Below are positions 50,901-61,898 of a stretch of DNA of 64,000 nt, piece after piece (position 1 is the stretch's first letter; each line of letters starts with the position of its first letter). Made by a program: the position numbers and the translations under genes. Origin of the DNA: Triops longicaudatus (lineage: Eukaryota; Arthropoda; Branchiopoda; Notostraca; Triopsidae). The stretch spans positions 124,001 to 188,000 of the forward strand of contig JAGQDJ010000014.1 in NCBI GenBank assembly GCA_022885665.1, given 5' to 3'. The notes under the pieces were generated by a model, which was given only the letters and a program-made list of their open reading frames with translations, ran no database searches and was not told the origin of the DNA.

Positions 50901-53900
50901 ACTCTTTTTCTTCTTGGATCAGCCTACACCAGGAACAAAACACATTATAGGATCTAACATCTTTTCTATTTTACGGTTTACTGTACCTTATTTCTTGGTT
51001 AATGGCATCTAACTGCTCTTGGAGTAACAACGCCAAAGTTTGTGCATCCGTCTGAAGTCCGCCTAAGGGCTGCATATTACCCATTGACTCCATACCGGTG
51101 TAATCCATCATGTCTTCTGCTTCTCTGTCTTCGGCACCTTCGTCGTCCTCACCATCCATCATCTCACTGCCATCGTCACCCTTTTCCCCCATACCATCCT
51201 GTCCGGTGGGTGTGCTTTCTGCAGGATGAGGCGACGCTGACGCCATCGAAGACCAATCCCCATCATCCAAGCCTCTTACCTGGTTAGGAAAGCGGGAATT
51301 AAAATTGAATTGCACCGACAAGATACCAGCCTTCTATCTTATTTCTTCATTTAACTTTTTTATTTACGTATTTTTTTATCTTCAAGAAGTAGCATGTAAC
51401 GTAGACTTATATATGTGAATTCTATGCTTAAAATCGACGATTCACTTACTTTGCGAGCTTTGGGGGCTCTCGGTAACGACCTAGTGTCTAAGAAGTTGGA
51501 ATCCATGGGTTGGGGCGACAAAGATCGCGTCAAAGCTTCCGTCTGCTGGATGTTAAAGGCGATTTCTTGCGTGAGCAGCTGCCTGCGCAATGCTTCGTTT
51601 TCCAGCCGAGAATTGCGTAGCACTTTACTCAATTCTACTCTCTCACTCTGCGCCTCATCAATCGTTTTCCTCAACCGCTCTAGCTCCGAGGTCAAGTAGG
51701 TCTTTTCTTCCAAAGCGGACATTCGTTCTTTCAAATGCACTTGCAAGCGATCATTGGATTCTTCAGAGAAACGGATAACAGCACATACCACCGTATTAGA
51801 CTTGACACAAAAGATCACTATTTGAGCATATTTACCCGCTAACAACTTGTCAACCGTTGCTGATAGCCGTCCATTGTGTTCTTCATTCATTTTGAGTCGC
51901 TGTTGCAGTCGACTCACCTCAGCTGCCTTCTCTTCCAACTGTTGCTCGAGACGCTGGAGGCGTTCCTCTGCCGATCCTTGTACTTGGGACTGTCCAGGGC
52001 TATGGGCCTGGCCCGTACTTTGACTAGGGGTCATTCCTTGCGCTAACTGAACTTCAGGCAGCTTCGATAATTGCGCCAGTTTCTGTTCAGCCAACTCCAA
52101 TTTCTCCTGAATGGCTGAAATTTTCTCCTCGGCCAACTATAATCGAAAAAGATTTACATTATTCAAATATTCCATACTTTTTCGCATATTATTCGTCCTT
52201 AAAAAATTATTCCTCCACATTTGTGCAAACAGCTATACGAGTCAATGAAGTTTAAACTCCTGTAAAAATGGAGTTTCATTCACCTGATTCTAGTTAAATC
52301 TTATCAATATTAAGAAAAACGCTTATAACATTGCTGAATAGCTTGCGGAAGATCGCCTAAGTCTGGTTAAGACTAAGCGAAGTTGCCATCAAAACATATT
52401 TGCATGAACTTATTCCATGACTTTGAAACATATTAATAAAAATGGTGTGCCGAACCTTAACTTGCGCCTCTCGGTTTCGCAACTCTTCTTCCAAGCGTTC
52501 ATTCAGATCGTGTAACGACGTAGACTCGCGTTGAGCATTGAGGTAGCGTTTTTCCAACGTGGCAATGCGTTCTTCTTGATCTTGGTTCTGCGCTGCTTTT
52601 TCTTGCAAATCCCGGGTTAATCTAGACGTCAACTCTTGGGCTTTTTGCAACTCCCGCTGTGTTCGACTCAAACTTTCTTCCAACTCGGATTGGCGCACCG
52701 TCAGCTCCCCCACGCGGCGCTGTGAGGCCGTCAGGTCCCCTGACTACACATAAACAAAATACCAAAAATTCCTTCCCTTAGTAACCTTCTTCCAGACTTT
52801 CCTGCACCGTTCCAAAACAAAACTGTTTATTTTGAAGTCAGGTTTACTTGTTTATCTAACGCAGACTGAAGTTCCAGCAAGCGAGACGCATCCGAGCCTT
52901 CCACCGTTGTCCCATTGGTTAAGCGCTAATAGACAGGATGCAGATTCAAATATCAATTTTTTCACACTCAAACAATCTGTCTCGAATTTGTTTACTTTTC
53001 CATTGTCTCCTGCTCCTGTTTCCACCTCATGCCCATCTATGCACGGCTCCACTTTGCTCAGTCTGGCTTCGTTGGCCTTAAAAGATATTCAGATGGTCAG
53101 CCAAATATGTTTCTTATTATGTTAAGTTCACTTTACTTCTTCTCTAGCAACTGCCAATTGCTCTTCTAGCGTACTCACGCGCTCCAATGCAACTCTTAAG
53201 CGCTCTCGGACCTAATTAATAGTTTTTACTAACTTGTTCTCACAGCCAGACAAGAATCTGAACGGTACTTTTTCATCTAATGCTTTGTGATGTTCAAAAA
53301 GCGACTTGAGGGCTTTCAGGACTTCGACTTCCGATGACACTCCGGATTGATTGGCTGTTTGGCGTTTGACTACTGTCATTCGTAAAGATCGTTCGTGCCG
53401 AGACACGAGGCATTCCAAATGTTCGAGGAGCAACTACACCAACAAACAAAATCTGATTAAAATTTGTACTTTACGAGAAAGCAACAAAGCATTCTTACTC
53501 GAGTGTTATTTCGTTCCGCTTTCAGTTCCATGATTTCTTCATCTTTCTCCAATAACTGCTCTCTAGCTTGGCTTAACTCTTTACTTAGAGCTGCTAACTC
53601 CTGTAGATCGAAAAAGAAAGCGTAAACTGGTTTTCAGAAATCTTTCGGTTAATGTGACAAATGCCAAGTTAAGCATTTAAACGAACGGAAAGTTAAAGGA
53701 CCTAGTATATACCGTTAATTTTATTCTTTTTTTTTACCTGAGGTAGATTGGCTGTCAATTGTCGTTGCAAAGCGTCTCGTTCTTTTTCGGTTTCTGTTAG
53801 TTTCGTTTCACAGTCTGCCAGTCTTTCTTGCGTTTCGCGTAATGAGTCCATAAGTTTATCTCTTTCGTCCAACATGGACACCATAAGCTGCTCGAAATTC

Positions 53901-53998
53901 CCATCTTCGCCCAAATATTGAGAATTGCGCTGAGAATTAGTGCCAGGTACACTATCTTCCGCAATGGTGGGCATCACATCACACATCATATTCCACAT
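47981..53998 (-). CDS. Liprin-alpha: Liprin-alpha (PTPRF-interacting scaffold)
   Basis: Presynaptic active-zone scaffold that binds LAR-type phosphatases, RIM, ELKS and kinesin-3. Twenty exons: 53998-53738, 53600-53499, 53433-53269, 53211-53137, 53076-52996, 52925-52848, 52743-52456, 52136-51836, 51760-51450, 51279-50987, 50923-50608, 50537-50493, 50440-50307, 50213-50175, 50083-49939, 49807-49590, 49508-49032, 48936-48780, 48263-48147, 48082-47981. The product is 1234 residues. The start MWNMMCDVMPTIAEDS matches insect liprin-alpha and sits in a good ACCATG context. An N-terminal coiled coil (NFEQLMVSMLDERDKLMDSL, EHLECLVSRHERSLRMTVVK) is followed by a linker with KKKGIKSSLGKLFSKKEK. Three SAM domains lie at about 974-1040, 1058-1130 and 1143-1220. 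The C-terminus (VSHAV) does not match the vertebrate PDZ ligand. Intron 16 (81 bp) is stop-free and in frame. Confidence 0.96.
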
Positions 53999-55722
53999 GG
54001 TGAAAACGTCTTGTGAGTTCGGGGGATCCCGAACGGTTAGGGAGGGAAAATTCAACAATAATAAGGGAGCTTTACAAATAAGGGTAATAATAAGGTTAAA
54101 ATAGGTTAAAATATGAAACAAATTGGTTGCAATAAGGTACGTCAAAGTTTTTCCCCGGGAAAAAATGCGACAAGGTAGTGGGTAAAGGGAGTTTTTCCAA
54201 CAAAAGAAGGTCTAAAATGGCAAGATGTAGAATGTCTTGATTCTATAAAGTTGATTTGAGAGTCTGCTTCCTTTCTAGAAGTTTTCGTCTTCGTTTTGAT
54301 ATTGACATAGAACTTTTTAAGCCTTTCGCTATCTGAAAACCTGGATAAACACAAAAACAACGCAAAATTAGGATTTTGTAGGGTTACTCAAACGTAATAA
54401 ATAAGTCCAAGAAGTAGCAAAAGCCAAGCCTTAGTAGGCTTTTGCTACACACTTGTATTTCTTACCTCTACAAAACATAAAGCGGTAGTTTGGATTTTTC
54501 TTCCGATTCACGGAAATTTCCACTTACAATTTGAATATAACCGCAATTTTTGTTACTAGAGTAGTTGAACTTCACATGATTTTTCGCATCAAGACTCGGC
54601 TACAATCACCTCCCCATTTTTGGAGGCCATTTTAGCGCCTCTGACGCTCTCCTGCAGCCAAACGATACAACACACATCGAGCGCCTAATTTAAATCTTCG
54701 GGCTGGACTTCAGCAACTGTCTTTATTTTCATTGTCTTATTTTTTTTTAGTATTTTGTCATACATTGACCTTCTGAAGGTCAAAAATAGGCACTAAATAT
54801 TTTTTCAATGAACCAAAGCACCACCCCATTCCCTATAGGGGTTGACCCCCTCCCCCTCCCGAAATGTTAACTTTATAACGGTAGACTACAGAGTGTAAAA
54901 AAAAAAAAAAAAACCGCACAGGAAAACATCCCCCCAAACTCCAACCCTTCCCCAAACCAAATTCCTTTGGTACGGCACTATAAAGCACCCGCTGTACAAA
55001 TGAAGACTAAAAAGCTTAAATCCATACCCTATTTTTTAAGATAAAGGCAAACATAGAAGAAGATACTTTCTTCATTTCACTCCCTTTTCCTAATATTTGT
55101 CTTCTTTGATGAGGTTAAACATGTTTTTCAACAAAGATGACAAATAACTAAAAACTGAATTTGTTTAAATCCTTCCCACGGAAGGTGTATATTTTAATTC
55201 TACAATATGTTTAGTAACCTTAGGAATGACACGATGTACACGCTAATACGGACATTGGAAGAAATTGTATAAAGAAAAAAATTCTCGGATGCACATTTAC
55301 AGCTTTTTTATTTCCTATCTGGATGTGCATATTTCATCAAAAAATTCTAATCCGGGTTTAATTTTAACTCATGTGTATAAAGCTTTTTTTCTGAATTCTA
55401 GCTTACAATAAACCTAGGAAAAATAATAAACCATAATTCTATGCAGACATAAAATTAAACAATTAGTTATTTGGAATAGGTATTTATGTTTCCTTTCAAA
55501 GTGCATTGACTCGAGGATCATATTTTTTCCAGTGCGGCATCGCTGTTTGCTCATGTTTGAACGAGAAACACGGGGAGCGAAAACGTTTCAATGGTTTGTG
55601 TCCCAAGCTAAGTTTTGATGCGGAGTCCTTAGGGTTTTTCATGTGCCAACGCTTGAGTTCTGTTTTTAGTGAATTTTCGTGTTTAGTTGCCGGAAAACAG
55701 CGGAATAATTGGAGAGAATACG
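53999..55722. other. Head-to-head intergenic region, liprin-alpha / NEDD1
   Basis: About 1.7 kb of AT-rich 5' flank with an 18-base A tract (54897-54914) and nearby C-rich runs. Untranslated exons of liprin-alpha may lie here; none can be fixed. The frame at 54142-54360 (minus) is not supported. Confidence 0.55.
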
Positions 55723-58616
55723 ATGGCACATTCCATTTTTATTGCGTGCAATGAAGCCTGTGTTTCTTTATGGGACCAAAAAAATAATAACATTCTTGAG
55801 AAGTTCACTATTCCGGGTAATTTAATTTATTTTGTTATCCTCAGCTTACTCATCCATAGTTTTATTATATTCCGTGTATCACATTTCTAATCCAAATCTA
55901 AAACTCGTTTTATATCCGTCTGTTCAATTTTACAGGTAAAATCACCGATGTTTCCTGCGCCACGAATGGTAAAACCCTAGCCGCGACTATTCTGGACGGA
56001 GCTGAACTTTACTTGCTTGATTTGGGAAAACGCGCTGTCTTATCTCCCAGTATTCTTCCGGTAAAATCAGGCTTTTTTAAAATGTCTCTGCAATCCTTTA
56101 TGTCATTGTGTTTCTTTTCAAAGAACCCTGCTACGTGCCTTGCGTTCGTGCCAAAGCAAAACGAGCGAGTTGTTCTAGGCCATGCCAATGGAACCGTTTG
56201 TGTGTGGGACTTCGCTAAGAACAAAATCCTACAAAACTTCAACAATGTAAAATTTTCCTTTCTTTTTTTTCCACATGACATGACCGCTTTTTCTTTCTAG
56301 ACTCACCGCGAACCTGTCCACCGAGTTCAGTCCAATAGTACGTCAGTAGCTTGTGGATATTTGACGGGTAACATTGCAATTTTTGGACATCAGACGGGAC
56401 AGCAACTAACGCAGCTAGCTTCCCCCGCTGGTGACAACGCTGTAAGTCAGCCACTTGTTAGATTCTTCATCCATTTCACTGCATAGCAAAAAATAAGTCT
56501 CCTTGCTTATGACGTTTTGCAGGCTTTACAAGATTTGTGCTTTGGACACGTGAAAACCAGTCGCCTAGGAGCGGTTTACGATACCGGTACGGTTGCTCTG
56601 TGGGATTTGAATGGAGCTCGCCAACCTTTGCTGTGTTTTAATCACAAGAACGGCGGACATCAAGCCCCAGCCACAAGCCTTGCCTTTTCACGTACATCCG
56701 CCAAATTGCTCCTTAGTGTTAGTTTGGACAAGCGCTTGATAGGTTACGACATTGCCGACAAGAAGTAATACCGTTTAATTCCCATTTGTAATTCGCGAAC
56801 TTCATAGTTCAATGAATACGTATAGAGTATTTTTTAAGGCAAAAAATCCGTCGTGTATTTTAAGATACTATACCTAACAATGCTTGTTTCTTCTTCGTCC
56901 TAGGATTGTGCTTGATCGTGCTTTTCCCGATCCACTGACCTGTGTCGACACATCAGAAGATGGCTACTCCGTACTGATAGGAACAACTAAAGGACATATT
57001 TTCAACATGGATCTTAGGAAGAACAGCGTCGTTGAGTACAAAAACACCGATAGCATGACTTTACGGAAGGTTTGCTTTCCATCGGACAGCGGCATCGCAC
57101 GCCCAGCAACCTTAGGATCCAAACTGAAATCTGCCTCCTCCTCATCGTTGCCGCGTATACCGAAACCAGCTGCGAAGTCTGCGAACCCTGTACCTGCATC
57201 AGCTCCGGAGAAACTACCAAAAGCTAATGATTCTGTTAGAGAGGTCGAAAGTAAAGCCACATCTCGTCTACGGCGCCCCTCAAGTCGCAATCCCACTCCT
57301 GCGGATATCAGCGAACCAGCCTCATCAGATCCCAGACCTTCTCGTCGCTCCTTGAGTCAAGGGGACGTCCCCCGTCAGAAAGACCAATCTTCTGACTGCG
57401 CCGCTACATTTTTACCCATTGAGAAAGCGGCCGCCAACTCGCAGGTACCTGTCAAAGCCATTCCAGCGCCATCTGCCCGTAATTTGGGTTTCCGATGGGC
57501 CAAAACAATTTCCCGATCCCCGTCTCCTCCTTCCTTAATATCCAAGCCTAACGCAAACGGAGACCTCAACCCTTCCAACCGAAGTGCCTTTGCTGTTGTT
57601 CCTTCTGTATCTTCAAAGCTGCCTTCCTTGAGTAATCCTCAGCCCTCAACAAGTCGTCCTTCTGCCAGTCATGCCTCCACTACCAATACCAATGAGGATT
57701 CTGGGGTGGATCGTGTTTGTAGCCCCGTGAAATTTCCTCCCGCTGATGGTCCTTCGAAAAACGACTCAAAATCCCGTAATATCGACCAATCTCGTCTGAG
57801 TATCGATTCTTTATACTCCCCCCTCCGAGAGAGCTTTGGGTCTCGGCCACGAGACACAGCCTTATTTGCAGACCCGGATCTTAATTTTTCTCTTGGAGCC
57901 TTTTCTCCCGTTGGACGTTCGTCGGGCCATATTGTGGGCGCGTCTTCGGATAGCTGGTCAAGATCAGCTGCCAATGCTTCGGGTTTGGACCTGGAGTCGC
58001 ATGTTTCGAGACCTTCCGTGCATGAACAGGATAATGGCACCCGTGATTTTAAGCCAGAGTTGGACGCTTCTGCCACAACTGGTTTTCAGCCTTTCATGCC
58101 ACACCTGATGCCGTTGAAAGATGCCAATCGATCAAGTGAGGAAACATCCCCATCTTTGTTAACCAATGGAATGGGTCTGGAGCGGAATTTTGAAGGCCGC
58201 GACGTTCAAACGGCGGATAGTGAAGCGACACGGAACGGCGAGCTCATTACGAGCCAAGATTTGGCAGATTTGCGCAAAGAACTGCAGGAGCTTCGTCAAG
58301 AAATGCGGGCACTGGCAGCGGAAACTAGAGACAGCGTTCGATCTTCCCACGATAGCGTCCGCGATCTTTTACATAAAGTGGTATTTGACGTTGCTCTGGT
58401 GCGCAGCATAATGGAGGTGAGTTGAGTCTTCCAACTGTGCTGTGAAAGTTAATAGTAATTTATTATGAACTGATAAACTCATTTATTTAATGTAATTTTT
58501 TCCCATCACAGACCGAATTTGCTGACGCTGCGGAGCGGATGACCCGAGGCTTTGATTTGGTATCGCTTGTAGAGCTGTTAAGTGAGCAAGTCAACCGTTT
58601 GCGTAGTTTATATTGA
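55723..58616 (+). CDS. NEDD1: NEDD1, gamma-tubulin ring complex adaptor
   Basis: Targets gamma-tubulin ring complexes to centrosomes and spindles. Seven exons: 55723-55816, 55936-56060, 56124-56246, 56301-56441, 56523-56764, 56904-58416, 58512-58616. The product is 780 residues (human about 660). Residues 1 to about 300 form seven WD-type blades, whose strand ends read VSLWD, YLLD, VCVWD, IAIFG, VALWD, LIGYD and IFNMD. HQAPATSLAFS with LLLSVSLDKRLIGYD matches the NEDD1 blade 5-6 region. A Ser/Pro-rich linker of about 350 residues follows, with YSPLRESFG and GAFSPVGRS. The C-terminus is a helical coiled-coil segment (LRKELQELRQEMRALAAE to the final VNRLRSLY), the position of the gamma-tubulin-binding region. 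Intron 2 (63 bp) is stop-free and in frame. The linker is longer than in vertebrates. Confidence 0.9.
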
Positions 58617-58911
58617 AGCAAATAAGTTATCAAAGAAAAATACAATATTGACAGCAAACCATGTACGAAGCAATTGTCTGTTCGAGCAAACTGCCCGTCT
58701 AAAATCGTCCCGTTGGCTAATGAAGTTGGCGACGTATCTTTAATTGAGCGGTCAGTGTCAATGTTGTGCTTTTTCCTTGATAATTTATTCGCTTCAGTGT
58801 AAGCTTTGCAGATGATTTACTTGTTCGTCTAACCGTTCATCTGGTCATCTGGTTAGTTGATTGTAATATTTCGGTGCCCTGTTATTGGATTGTACAATGG
58901 AGTTATTGGAG

Positions 58912-58917
58912 AATAAA
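58912..58917 (+). promoter_or_regulatory. Poly(A) signal for NEDD1
   Basis: AATAAA about 295 bp after the NEDD1 stop. Confidence 0.6.
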
Positions 58918-59277
58918 AGCGAAAATGTTTTGTACTGAATATAAAACTTTAAACGGGAGTTTTATTAGAAGAAAAAAGACTTGTAATAAAAACAAAAGAA
59001 GGCAAGACTATTTTCTGGTTAGCTACCAGGAAGAGAAATTGGGGTAGTCAGCGATCCGCCAAAAAAGTGACAGGATTTTGTTTTGGGCCAGAGGTCTGGA
59101 GATTCGTAGGAGTTTTATCGCAGGCAATTTTTTGGACACTTGAGGTCTCTCATATCTTACCATTATACAATGAAAATTTCGTGGGGTGGGTTGGGGGTTT
59201 AACCCCCCAGGGCACGGGGTCAAGCTGAATTCCGAAAAAGATTTTGCTCTTACACAATGAGGTCTGTCTGACGTAAC

Positions 59278-59283
59278 TTTATT
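59278..59283 (-). promoter_or_regulatory. Poly(A) signal for the CLIP protease
   Basis: Minus-strand AATAAA about 90 bp after the protease stop codon. Confidence 0.55.
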
Positions 59284-59371
59284 CCGAAAGAGTATCAACT
59301 TTCAACGTGACATAAACATAATAATTGACTCGGAAGACTGCACTTTCCAGAATGCTATGAAGTCGTAAAAA

Positions 59372-61898
59372 CTAATAGTTGAAAAGTGCGTTCTTAACCC
59401 AAGGTATGTAAGCTGAGATCCGTGTATAAACACCTGGCTTGCCCGGTATGGCGCAACGGTAACCCCACGAAACCACACCTACAGTAGCCCACTTTCCGTC
59501 ACTCAGTAAACACATGAAAGGGCCACCCGAATCCCCCTATTGACAAGGACACATTAAAACCCCACTATCTCGGCATCAAATTTTGATAAATTTTCATTTA
59601 CTTGACACGAATCGTGTTGGCCAACCTTTACGCCAACGCAGATTTGTAGATCCGGACTGATCGGTTGAGAATATGACTTCTTGCACTCGTCGTTGCCCCA
59701 AATTGGCAATGCCACTTGCATGAGAATATCGCTCGGAATACCATTGTAGGCTAATGTTCCCCAACCTTAACAAAGAAAGCATTGAGGAACAAATTCAATA
59801 GTCGTGTTGTTGTATCACAGTTAAGAAAAATTTTACAAGCATGCGTTTTTATACCCGCAACATAACAGCTTTTGCCCTCTAAATTGAGGTTTTCAGGAGG
59901 TAAGCAGATGGGATAAATAGCTCTCGAAAAGGAAACGGTCTTCTTTAACTTCAGCACAGCAATATCGTTCTTGTATGTCTTTCGGTCGTAATTTTCGTGC
60001 ATGATGATGCGTTCAACGGCGAAATCCTTTTCACCGGGCTCTACTTTGGTAAAATCGTAATCGCCTAATCGGACTAAAATGTTTTCGGGCTGAAATCTGT
60101 ATAAAATTAAACCATTTCATCAGAAAAAGCTTTCCTACACAAAAATACGCAGTACGTAAACACGAAACGAAATACTAATCCCTTCGTCGGGCAATATTGT
60201 AGCATGTTGTCAAGAATTATTTAATGGGAAACAAGTAAAGCTCTTAAAAATGGCTGGAGTTTCTACGTGCGAACTACCAAGGCCCTTTGCCGTTTTTGCA
60301 TTTTTTATAATATAATCTTCATAAACAATAAAATACTCGATTTAACGTTTTCACGTACAGAAAAAGTACAGAAAAAGCTTATGAAATTACCCGTCTACGC
60401 AATGTGATGCTGTGAGAATATGTCGATCTGATATGAGGGTTGCTCCGCAATACTGATCGTCACGATTTCTCAGTAAGGCCGCCATCCACGGCCAGTCATC
60501 CTTGTAAGCAACATGACCGCCTACAATTCGTTCTTGCGTATTTTGACGAACGCCACATTCTGTAAAGTCTCTCTCATCAGCCTAACATTGAACATTTTTT
60601 TTTTAGTATAAAGCATAAGATTTACTTGTCAAATCCACGGAAGTCTTGGTGATCGATGGGGCAGCAACAACGGGCTGAATTGCAGTGTGAGTTGAAGGTG
60701 ACACAATAGAGAGTGACGGAGTAGCTTGCGTTACCGCAGGACGAATCGTTGTAAATCCAGATGGAAGACTGTCCACACTTCGACAACAAACTCCAACGAA
60801 CCTGGTCACAACCAATTCAAATCAGAAACTGCGAAATTAAATTCGTGTTTAACGTAAGAGTGCTTACTCGGTGCCGATCGCACAAGCGTGAGCAAGGAAA
60901 GTTTCAAAAGTGGATATGATTTCTGGCAAAGGGCAGTATTGAAGAAACCGACAACGCCCTTGTTGAAAAGTTGGCGTTATACAAGCTTTGTACATGTAAT
61001 TCGGCTGAAGGCAATCAACAGCGAGTTCGGTTCCCGGCAAGGAAATAACATTCAATTTAAACATTACATTTAAACTCCGAAAAAGTTTCACAAAACTTAC
61101 AAGTCCGAAGCCTAGAAAATACGTGCGCTTTTCTGGATTGCCCACCAGTCGTGCAGGAATTTCTACGCGACTGTCTTTAATTTTATTCGTCCAAGACAAA
61201 GTACTCAACGTTGCTGGCAAAGTGCTCGGTTGACAGCTAGGATCATTTGGGTTCAGAAAGCACAACGTTGAACTGCCAGATGTTTGTCCAGGTTTCAACT
61301 CTGCACAGAAAACATGATCATTTGTTTTTTAAGGTGCTTCTTCCGAAAGTACCTGATCCATCTTTCAGCGAAACAAATCCCCCAGGCCTAAAAAGGTTAA
61401 CGAATGGTCGAGAGTTTGGTCGACTGACTTGCACCGGTCGACTATAAGGAGGCGAATCAACAATTGGTGCGTACAAAGGGGCGCCACCTGCAGGGCGCAG
61501 TAACGACGGCTGATCTGCGTAATACTGTGAGTCGTCTTCTTGATGAAGAAAATCTTGCAGTGAATCATAATATGACCCCGACCCATACAGGCCTCCAACT
61601 GAAAGTAATGTCAATATAATTTATAATAAACTAAAATCGGAAGCCTGTAATGTAATCATATGCGAGTGAATTCGTAAGCCTGCAATGATGAAGAAAAAAT
61701 TTGAAATATCTGCAATATATAGAATACCTAATATACATATGGAAGTTTATCTAAGGTCGCGTGAAAACTTAACTTACTTTGTCTCCTTCGGCGAGTTCTA
61801 GGACCTGCTCTCCAATCAAGAACGCCTTTAAAACCGTCCAACTCACACACTAACATGAAAACACACAAAAAAACTGGAAAATATAAATGAGTTAACAT
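59372..61898 (-). CDS. CLIP-domain trypsin-like serine protease (secreted)
   Basis: Secreted zymogen of the kind that acts in arthropod prophenoloxidase, Toll or clotting cascades. Nine exons: 61898-61778, 61598-61353, 61300-61101, 61004-60868, 60801-60626, 60559-60391, 60096-59855, 59765-59602, 59536-59372. The product is 539 residues. A signal peptide (about 1-18) precedes an unusually long 170-residue extension rich in Pro, Ser and Tyr. The CLIP domain has six cysteines (C197, C207, C213, C230, C240, C241; ACITP, GRCRFLQYC, VGVCC). A Thr/Ser/Pro linker leads to the activation site R304|IVGG. The triad is H346 (LTASHC), D394 (KNDIAVLKL) and S488 (GDSGGP), so it should be catalytically active. 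D482 at the S1 position predicts cleavage after Arg/Lys. The exon 6 acceptor at 60560 was preferred over the upstream AG near 60579, because only it keeps frame; it gives the linker Cys C295. The biological target is unknown. Confidence 0.93.

Larger units (their letters stand above)
58617..59371. other. Tail-to-tail region, NEDD1 / protease
   Basis: Contains the 3' UTRs, the NEDD1 poly(A) signal (58912-58917) and minus-strand AATAAA copies at 59278-59283 and 58961-58966 that could end the protease transcript. The frame at 59023-59298 (minus) is not supported. Confidence 0.65.

Noticed and set aside
54897..54914. 18-base A tract, possible retroposon tail
   Set aside because: No coding remnant, target duplication or polyadenylation signal precedes it; a simple A tract is sufficient.
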